From Hydra vulgaris (Eukaryota; Cnidaria; Hydrozoa; Anthoathecata; Hydridae): a stretch of 64,000 nucleotides of DNA. Each line of letters opens with the position of its first letter. The stretch's first letter is position 1. Below, piece by piece: positions 56,801 through 64,000 of this stretch. Location: contig NC_088933.1 in NCBI RefSeq assembly GCF_038396675.1, positions 36,395,501 to 36,459,500 of the forward strand. Direction: 5' to 3'. The position numbers were made by a program, and so were the translations under genes. The notes beneath the pieces are model-generated. The model was not told where the DNA came from. It saw nothing but the letters and a program-made list of their open reading frames with translations, and did no database searches.

Positions 56801-57758
56801 AATTTAATCTTATATGAGGGACATATATTTTCTCCAGGAATAACATTAATGCCAATGTTTTTGAATTTTCTAGCAAGTTGGGTATTAGTTTCTTTACATC
56901 CTACTAAAAACATTATAATTACTGCTACAGTGAGAGTTTTGCAAAAAAAATAATTTTTTATAGTTGCAATAAAGCTTTAAAAAAGTTTTATGGCTAAGTA
57001 GTAATACCTTTTCTGCTTTTTCCATTGTGTAAATGAAATGGATCACAGCAAGTTATGTGGATTGTTGAGTAATGTTTTAAGTAAACATATTCATGGTGAA
57101 GGCAAACTGTTGTATTTTCATTAATTTCGATACCAGAATGACTAATTATCAAGTCTTTATCAAAATCATTAAGACTTGAAACTTTCTTGATATCATTGGG
57201 TTTTACATATGTTTGTTTTAACAAACCTCTTTCTTTATTAATCCAATTGAACATCTCTTTTTATCATTCATATTGTTATACTATTTTTTAGTTCTGTAAG
57301 AAATAATTTTAAAATAATTATAATTTTAAGATTCTTATATAGAAAATCCTTCAGCTATAAAACATAAAGATTGCATAAAATAAAGATCTTATTTGTGAAA
57401 TGCAAACAAGTTTATATGTTAGAACTCTACCTGAGATACTGAGATTCTACCAATTTTTTTAAAATGCAAAAAATAAATGCATATAATTTAATAATTTTTC
57501 ATTATTCAATTAACAATTTTTTCTTATTTTTTTATTATAAATTTTAAATGCAAATGAATCTGATTTAAAATAGAAAGCCCTTGCTTTATAGATTTTGTTA
57601 AATATAGAACATTAGGAAAAAATTTCAGAATCATATCTTTTAGGCATCTCCAGATAAACGTTTTTTTGTAAAGGGCATCAAAAAACTTAAAAAAAGTGTT
57701 ACACCATTTTGAAACTAGATTTTCATAAAGAAGCTTGGTTGTTTCATATAGAATGGCA
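53864..57758 (-). mobile_element. ~3.9-kb transposon with DFSENY-type transposase
   Basis: Left end GAGTCATTCCGTGTCAAATC and the reverse complement of the right end (TGCCATTCTATATGAAAC) form imperfect inverted repeats. An inner inverted block is stronger: CAAGCTTCTATATGAAAATC...CAAAATGGTGTAACACTT at 54194-54240 against its mirror at 57690-57737. The left subterminal region (~330 bp, with a C12-14 run at 54177) is longer than the right, which appears deleted. Target duplication not clear. Carries the gene at 54545-57254. Confidence 0.78.
54545..57254 (-). pseudogene. Large transposase, Cys-rich with DFSENY motif; one in-frame stop in main exon
   Basis: Main block 56068-54545 is 508 codons in one frame with a single TAA at 55319-55321. 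In order: FSNFCSHRPKWC and HTVCVCTYHKNVKLM (Cys/His cluster), NCMIYCCPLCPEDSKL, LCDFSENYEFVVQDEVQSFH and ATLHPTVVYYK, then after the stop VHYFSDANQYKYCKHF, SFFATSHSKLPCDGIGGTVK and an ~180-residue C-terminal domain. Candidate acidic catalytic residues are Asp of CDFSENY and FSDANQ. Upstream coding traces: GKKDFVSIARRSHMQKHLIL (~56130), SSLTVMSISPLKMHAVNRHL (~56580), and an N-terminal ORF 57254-56994 with TCCDPFHLHNGK. I recognise the pattern from unnamed proteins of cnidarians and insects but cannot name the superfamily; a Sola-type element is possible. Confidence 0.75.
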
Positions 57759-57759
57759 A

Positions 57760-59247
57760 TTGTGTAAAAAAGTTTGTTACAAAACATGTAACAAGTTGCT
57801 ACTTACTAATTAAAAAAAACTCAAATAAAATTAGAAACTATTTTACTAAAATTAATTTCTATTAAGCTTATTTTATCAAAATATTTTGTAATAGAAAACA
57901 ATGTTGTTTATAGTTAACAAAAATTTTTTTTTTGGACGAAACGTAAAATAAAAAAATAAATTTATATAATATAAACTTTTATTTATCATCTTGCAAGCAT
58001 AAGAGTATTTATACAACTTTTTATTGCAATAAAAAAATTTACTTAAATTTTTATTTGATAATAACAAATAAATTAATAAATAAAAATTTAATTTTTTTTC
58101 ATCTTTTATTTATATTATAATTTATTTTTATTTTGTTTTTACTTTATAATTTTTAACTTTGTACTGATTAATTTTTTCGCTTGAAAAACACTAATAATTT
58201 AAGTTTGAAGCAAAGATCATAATAGAATAATTTAATTCTGATAAAAATATATGGTGTAATTTAAAACTAATTTAATAAAAATATAAAATTCTGATTAAAA
58301 AAAAAATTTAATTTTGATTTAAAAAATATATAATTTAATTCTGATTAAAAAAATATTTTAAGCTTATTAGTCAAGTTTCTTTAAAAATTTTTCTGAATAT
58401 TGTTCAATATTAAAGTTTTATTTATTCTTTAAAAAAAATTAGCTCGTTTTTATTGCAATTGTTTTTTCGGTTTTCCTTCCTAAATATTTTTTTTTTTTAC
58501 TTAAAATTAAGTTTTAAATAAGCATGTTAAAATAAATGACTGCATCAAAAATTTGCACAAAATGTCAGTTAAACTTTTTTTTTATAATGCAAGTTAAACC
58601 ACATCGATTATTTTTTAATAAATATATGTACAGTAATATAATTTTAATAAATGGTGTTTGGAAAAAAAATCTTTGCTTTCACAACAAAATTGCTTATAAA
58701 ATAATGAACTTTTAAAATAATAAACTTTAATAAATAAAGTAAATAAAATGTAATTTTTTTATTTGTTACTTGCTATTTTTTTAAAATAAAAAATCGTTTT
58801 TAGTTGCAAAGCCACAATTAGAAATTTAAGAAGTAATCATTTAAAAAAATTTAACTTATTTTAATTCATTTATACAAATGTTGAGAATAAAAGAATATAA
58901 ACATTCCCTAATAGTAATCATAAAAAACAAGTTAAATTATACTTTTTCGCAGTAATTAATATTAATTACTGCGAAATTAATTACTGATATTATAATATCA
59001 TTGCAGTAATTTAAAAAAGTTAATGTCTTTAAAAAATAAGAAATTAAAGAAAATTTTATGTTATCAAATTCACATTAGGCAAATGCATAAGGCATTTTTT
59101 GTTGCAAATAGACATTAATATTTTATTTGGGTAATTAGAAGTTACTAATTAAACTACTAAAATTAATTACTAATTAGTAACTCAATACTTATTAGGCAAA
59201 TAATACAATGTATAAAGTAAAGTCTGAGACTCAGCAGTTCTTATAAC
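57760..59247. other. Very AT-rich spacer, no gene
   Basis: Poly-A/T and TTAAAATT motifs. Only the palindrome at 58946 stands out. ORFs at 57524 and 57876 minus have AT-driven composition and no motif. Confidence 0.6.
58946..58975. repeat. Perfect 30-bp palindrome
   Basis: TTCGCAGTAATTAAT followed directly by ATTAATTACTGCGAA: no loop, no mismatch. A second imperfect palindrome (TTACTGATATTATAATATCA to GCAGTAA) follows at 58980-59010 with the same TTACTG/CAGTAA ends. Confidence 0.95.
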
Positions 59248-59605
59248 TTTAATTAGTAATAGACTAGTATCTTGTAATATATTTATATATTGAGTATTCT
59301 AATTTGAACTTTAAATCCATTGAACTTAACATTTGGGCACCGGCCTTTAAAGTTTGAAACTAGATTTTGAACTTTAAATTATATAGAAAACATTCTGCAA
59401 AATAATATTACTGTTTAGTAATTACTACTTAGTGTATGATTAAATGCATGGATCATGGAACTTAATTTACTTTATCACATCAATTTAATCAAACCTAATA
59501 AACTATAAAGTTACAAACAATAATTTGAACTTTAAAGTATAGTAAAATCACAAATGAGTGAATTTAATAGTATTATTACAAGATATTAGTCTATTACTAA
59601 TTAAA
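59248..59605. mobile_element. MITE with TTTAATTAGTAATAGACTA termini
   Basis: Left AATTAGTAATAGACTAGTAT and right ATATTAGTCTATTACTAATT are inverted repeats over ~30 bp with one to two mismatches. The 350-bp interior has internal TTTGAACTTTAAA repeats and no ORF. Confidence 0.7.
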
Positions 59606-60928
59606 TGACAATTATTCAATGAAATTAGGCATATTATAATTTAAAAATGCAATCTGTTCTCCATGCTAAGGCAAAAGCCTGTTTTTTTTAGCTTCAAATG
59701 TGTTTCCAGTTGTGCTGAATAGGCGTTCGCTTTTAAGAGATGAAGGAGGTGTCCACAAAACTTTCTTTGAAAACCTTGCCGAATCCCACTTATAAGTGTC
59801 TTTACCAGAGCAAGTGTAATTGTATGCACCCTACCACTTAAAGAAACATTCATTCCTTTGCAGTGTTGGAAGGTTAAATTAGAAGTTGACTTCATTCATG
59901 CCAAAGCATAAATTATCATAATTTAAAATTTAAGTTAAAGTTTTAAATCTATAATATTTAATAATTTTAATATAATTTTAAATAAAGTTCCAAATCTTTA
60001 ATTTAAATCTTATTCAATATATAAACTATAAAAAAGGTAAAAGATCAATAATTGACAAGTGATAATTAGTGTGGCAATATGCAATCAAAATTATCAAATG
60101 CAAAGAAAATACTGGAAACATAGAAAATAATTTTTATATCAATAATCAATTAGATTTATAATTTTAAAAATACAAATCTTCAGCTAAATAATTTCTTTTT
60201 TATTACCATTTTTCTTTGTCAGTTTTTCTCTTGGATTTATACTTTTCTTCTTTCTTCTTCCTCTGTCAGTGTTTTCAGAACTTTGTGAGCCATTCTCATT
60301 TGCAACAATTTGGTGGAATAAGCTGTGTATATCCATTCTCACTAGTTTTATCTTTTTAACTGGAGTATCATAACCATTAAGGTCTGAGTCAGACTCTTGA
60401 AGTTGTAAACCTGGGTCTGTATTACATGATTCAGAAGTTGACATGTCTGATTCATATCCATCTGAATCAGCAATGTCAACTTCATTTGCGTTCTGTAAAT
60501 GAAACTCTAAATAAAAGCGGTATTATTAATATTAGTGGTAATAAATTCTCTTGATAGAGAATTTCCTTAAACATCCTTGTATTTTTAAAAACGATTATTA
60601 TAATCTTTTTTATGTCAACAACAGTTTTGATTACCGTTTAACTACCTAAAAAATCATTTGCAGATATAAAAAGTATGTTTTTAATGGGTCAATATACAAA
60701 ATCACAATATAAGAAATAAAAAGACATGTTTTTAAGTTCTATAAATGGTAGGCTTTCAAATTTTTAAATATTAAATAAGATACAATTCAGTAAAAAATTA
60801 TGGACTTCTAAAAATGGTTCTGGCTAAAATTTAAGCCTCCCCCTCCCCAATAGACAAACAAGTTATTGAGTGTTCTTTTTATATCTTTATATAAAATTTC
60901 TTATTTCTTTTTTTCTTTTTTTTTTAAT

Positions 60929-61084
60929 TTGCCTCCCCAAGGCCCAGAAGGCCACTACAGACGAGAAGGCTGCTTAAATGTGGTTATAACCCTCTCTCAA
61001 CTCTATAACTCCAAAACACGAACTTTGGCAAACAAGGCTGCTGCGCGGAGAAACAAGTTGAGCGCGGTACTACCAGGGACGTGG
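60929..61084 (-). mobile_element. SINE family 2 copy, head-truncated, reverse
   Basis: GCCTCCCCAAGGCCCAGAAG, GCCACTACAGACGAGAAGGC and GAGCGCGGTACTACCAGGG are the reverse complement of 36770-36935. The tRNA-like head is missing beyond 61084, a normal 5' truncation. The 87-codon plus-strand ORF over it is accidental. Confidence 0.85.
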
Positions 61085-61299
61085 TTTTTTATTTGTTGTG
61101 CCAAAACTCATGAAAACATTAGTTTATAATTCAAAACTTGTATTTAATTATTTATTTGTAAATAGTTTTATTATTTTTTTAAAAAGTATAATTAAAAAAA
61201 TATGTTAAAAATAAATGGTAAGTACATCGTTAGATTTAACTCAATGTTGTATTGGAAAAGCATTAAATAAAGATTATCATGAAATAAAATTTACCAAAA

Positions 61300-61772
61300 T
61301 CAAGTAGGTTAAATGTTATAAAGAATTAATAGAAAAAGATCAAGAAGTTGTGCGCTTACAATGTAAACAAAACAGTATGTCTAAATCCAAGTTGATGGTC
61401 AAAGACAACATTTTTAAAAAAGACTTCTATTAGTTAATATAAAAAAACTTTATTTAGAGTTCATTAAAATTTCCTTTAACACCAAGATTGGGTTTTCTAA
61501 ATTTTGTAAACCATAGTCGTGTATTCCTATTGGAGGAGCTCTAAGTTTAAATTCATTATGTGTTTGTGAGTACCACCAGAATGCAAAACATTTAGCGCTA
61601 AAAATACCAGATATTTCAGGCTATAAAGACCCCTTGACATTTTTTGTATGTGACTTAACAAATCGAGACTGTATGCTGCACAGTTGTGATAATTGCCCAG
61701 ATGACAACACACTTTTATTTTTAAAAAAATCAGAAATCTCAAATGATCACGTCTCAAATGATCATATCTCAT
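61300..61772 (+). pseudogene. Second copy of the DFSENY-family transposase (fragment)
   Basis: Plus-strand reading: KVDGQRQHF then KRLLLVNIKKLYLEFI near 61390-61460, GFSKFCKP-like sequence near 61490, then SLCVCEYHQNAKHLALKIPD and DLTNRDCMLHSCDNCPDDNT at 61545-61700. These align block for block with FSNFCSHRPKWC, HTVCVCTYHKNVKLM and NCMIYCCPLCPEDSKL of the element at 54545-57254, with substantial divergence. Truncated on both sides; frame broken several times. Opposite orientation to the hAT relic it interrupts. The minus ORF 61527-61772 is its shadow. Confidence 0.72.
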
Positions 61773-62339
61773 GAACCATGAAAAAAAAAATCATGAAATA
61801 AAATGAAAATGCTACTTAAATGTTTTTAAAAAAAGTACTACTCTTTTACTCCCCCTCTACTCATTATTCTCCCACTTTTATTTACCCCTGGAAACTATTA
61901 ACTACTAAGTAATTAGTACTAGTTTATTAAATATTTATATATGATTACTAATAAGTTAATAGAGTTAATAGACACATGTGAGCTCCCTTGAGTTTCCTCT
62001 GTGGCTCTGCCACTACAACTTTGCACTAATTCAACAGAGCTTCTCTTTTCTGAGCAAATTGTTTGACTAGTGCAAAACTGTCATACAGACATATGACTTG
62101 GATCTAGTGTAGCTTCATTGTTAAAAATCTTAGTCGAAGCAATCATCATGCTGTGTGCATTGTGATGCACTTTTTTGAGTTGGTTTTATAAGTTTGTTGT
62201 GGACATTTTTTTTGCACCTTTATTACCTCTGGACAAAGTCTTCTTGCATAGTATTCACATTGCTTTGCCAACATCACTCACTTTGAAGTAATCCCATAAA
62301 TGATTTTTACTTTGCAATTGCGTAGCCGTTAGGCACTAA

Positions 62340-63050
62340 TTAGGTCACCTTTAATTTTTATAAAATATACTTATTCCAAAAATTTAAATATAAAGTTAAA
62401 TTTGAAGTAATAAAGTTAAAACTAGTATCTTATCTTTAATATTTGTTATTATATATAGCATTTAAATTTTTTTAATTTATTATATTGAAGTAAAATAGTA
62501 AATGCTAAATTGACCTTTACCCTTTTGTGTATCAATTTGTATTTCTATAATAGTTTTTTCAAATAAAAAAAATACTTGATGCTTTAAAATTAGATGAATA
62601 GTATAAATTTCTACGAAAGTACTTTTGTAGTATAACTTTTGTAGTAATATAGTTAAGAGCTTGAAACTCTTGTTAAACTAAAATTGTTAGAAGGCGTTCT
62701 GTATTTAAAATTTAATTTAACAAGTTCAATTAATCATCATTTTAATATTTTTGTTTCAAATTAGCGATGAAGTTGAATAAATAATTAAAAACATTAAGGC
62801 TTAAAGGCATGCTATTTTACTATAGCGTCATAGTTTTATTATTATTATTTTTTAATGTTATGTAAATTTCCTAAATTTTCTTTGGTATGCTTTTTCTCTG
62901 TAACGACTAGATATAAAATAATTTATTTTTTGTTCTAATAAAAATGTTATTGATTCATTAATTATTTTTTTAATAAATATTCATTCATTACACAGGCCAA
63001 CAAAAAAACTTTTTTTCATGTAAGCAAAATGTTTTTCCTATAGCTTTTCT
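62340..63050. other. AT-rich spacer, no gene
   Basis: No coding or repeat signal recognised. Confidence 0.5.
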
Positions 63051-63054
63051 CATT

Positions 63055-63180
63055 TTGATTTTGATTGCTGGTCTTCTCCATAAGCTCTCTTCTTACAGTG
63101 GATCAGGTATTATCTTTAGGACTATTGAATCCTTCCTTACCAATCATAGTATAAAAGTTTTCCTCAATGGACAGCACTCA
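63055..63180 (+). pseudogene. Jockey-like LINE RT fragment
   Basis: AGLLHKLSSYSGSGIIFRTI then ESFLTNHSIKVFLNGQHS is the RT block just upstream of the GVPQGS motif in Jockey-type LINEs. It ends abruptly at about 63180, before the catalytic motif. About 42 codons without a stop. Family relation to the copies at 20515 and 41930 is likely. Confidence 0.7.
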
Positions 63181-63184
63181 TTTT

Positions 63185-63700
63185 GATTTCAAATATGCAT
63201 CTAATTTTTACCATCACATCAAGTTGTGAAGTTATTTGGGTTCAAATCTTAAGCGTTTGGGGTAAAATCCCTAATATTGTTACAAAAAAAAATTGTTCAA
63301 AAGTATGTTAACCTGAGTCTCAAAAGAAGCGTACTTTAACAGAGATTTTAAAAATAATATTCGTTTGTAATAAAAATTAATACTTTTCATATTTTTGCTC
63401 TGAAACATTTTGTTAAAATTGTTTTCAGAATCTTTTTTGTAAATATTTAAAATACATTTTATAATATACATAACTATATAAATATATAATATATTTTATC
63501 TTAGTATTTTTAGTACTTAATTTAAATATTTTTGATTGTGTGTATTATATTATGCTGGTATCAAGATTTTTTCTATCACAGTGAGATAAAATGAAGTAAT
63601 AATAAGAAAGAAATAATTGCAATAATGAAAATTAAAAAAAAAGTTTTAGCATTCAGAAATCTATAAAATGTTTGTAATAAAGTATGAAAATTTTATTATT
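63185..63700. other. Probable intron or upstream region of the 63711 gene
   Basis: AT-rich, no gene; ends with TTTTATTATTTTAG, a good polypyrimidine tract and 3' splice site at 63704. Confidence 0.5.
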
Positions 63701-63704
63701 TTAG

Positions 63705-64000
63705 AATGAAATGGTTCTTGTTGGTGAAAAACGAAAATTACGTAGTTACAGAAATAATAATTGTTCATTATATATTGTCATAGCAGCTCTAGTTGTTTTG
63801 TGTATTGTGTTGTCTGTTGGACTGCTTTTAAAGCTAATACATTCGAAGTCTTGTCAAGTTATAATATCCAGTTCTAAAAGAAGCAATTCTAATTCAATAG
63901 TGTTTTTTTGGCTAAGTGATATCCATTTCGATATATACTATAATAAGTCAATATCGACACTCACTTCTTGTAGAAGTATACAAACAAAAAATGATACTAT
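63705..64000 (+). CDS. Type II membrane metallophosphoesterase, N-terminal part (runs off window)
   Basis: Probably the only host gene here. An exon seems to begin at 63705 after a 3' splice site; ATG at 63711 opens a frame with no stop to 64000 (96 codons). Residues 1-17 are basic (EKRKLRSYR), 20-43 form one transmembrane helix (IVIAALVVLCIVLSVGLLL), a positive-inside type II anchor. After a Ser-rich stalk, VFFWLSDIHFDIYYNKS (65-81) has the D-x-H metal-binding start of a calcineurin-like phosphoesterase; TSCRS follows. The TM anchor plus (L)SDIHFDxYY...C resembles the PPN1 endopolyphosphatase and acid-sphingomyelinase-like families, which cannot be told apart from this part. The other frame's ATG at 63706 gives a short ORF and is less likely. 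Confidence 0.75.

Larger units (their letters stand above)
59635..62330 (-). pseudogene. hAT transposase relic (BED finger to dimerisation domain), interrupted
   Basis: Minus strand. N-terminus at 62310-62130: HLWDYFKVSDVGKAM, ILCKKTLSRGNKGAKKMSTT and LKKVHHNAHS, a BED zinc finger (W, Cys pair with one Cys lost, HxxxH). Middle: ORF 60444-60184, acidic (DPGLQLQESDSDLNG), the variable region before the dimerisation domain. C-terminus at 59790-59650: WTPPSSLKSERLFSTTGN and TFEAKKNRLLP, the hAT dimerisation signature, then a stop. The gene is split by a SINE (60929-61084) and by a fragment of another transposase (61300-61772), so most of the catalytic core is missing. The ORF at 59641-59895 is a shifted frame over the same domain. 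Confidence 0.75.

Noticed and set aside
57524-58067. Minus-strand ORFs of 63-87 codons
   Set aside because: AT-driven composition (K, N, F, Y, L), no motif, and one overlaps the inverted end of the transposon.

Overview
The window looks like intergenic or intronic DNA from a cnidarian, most probably a Hydra species. It is a very AT-rich eukaryotic sequence with long (TA)n tracts, no bacterial-type operons, spliced genes with GT-AG introns, and almost wall-to-wall transposable-element remains. The organism is an inference from composition and the mixture of element families (Tc1/mariner, hAT, piggyBac, Mutator-like, CR1- and Jockey-like LINEs, Ty3/gypsy, tRNA-derived SINEs); no species-specific marker was identified.

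Layout. 1-7520: arrays of the palindromic motif CAACGTTG with CCCAGCAAAC-type termini at 305 and 7519, enclosing two decayed Tc1-type transposases (1361-2406, 3120-3960) and four TA-repeat blocks. 7521-11300: two copies of a LINE with a coiled-coil/RRM-type ORF1 (minus strand with the start of ORF2; plus strand truncated), a minisatellite and two MITE-like elements. 11310-13511: a hAT element with 8-bp target duplications. 14.2-23 kb: SINE, LINE ends, a foldback element, a Mutator-like transposase relic, and a ~3-kb inverted-repeat element carrying a LINE 3' end. 23.9-25.6 kb: minus-strand Ty3/gypsy pol relic. 26-29.3 kb: foldback, dispersed repeat, SINE, LINE reverse transcriptase relic. 30.1-33.5 kb: long-arm foldback element and the two halves of a transposase containing CRHH- and TTASN-like motifs. 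35-40.4 kb: near-perfect hairpin, tRNA-Met-like SINE, a MITE with TAA duplications, second SINE, gypsy integrase relic. 41.9-47.2 kb: two LINEs on the minus strand. 47969-51403: a complete piggyBac element with TTAA duplications and a nine-exon transposase gene. 52299-53288: small element with a perfect 8-bp duplication. 53864-57758: a transposon whose ~508-codon reading frame carries a DFSENY motif and a single in-frame stop. 59.2-62.3 kb: a hAT relic invaded by a SINE and by a second fragment of the DFSENY family. 63705-64000: first coding exon of a probable host gene, a membrane-anchored metallophosphoesterase, running off the window.

Only the last gene looks like a cellular (non-mobile) gene. 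The piggyBac gene is the best preserved mobile gene: all three catalytic aspartates and the C-terminal cysteine-rich domain are visible, with one apparent single-base frameshift. Everything else is broken by stops, frameshifts, truncation or nesting. The order of insertions can be partly read: for example, a dispersed repeat whose 5' part lies at 43765-44032 and 3' part at 51740-51900 appears to be split by the LINE-piggyBac block.
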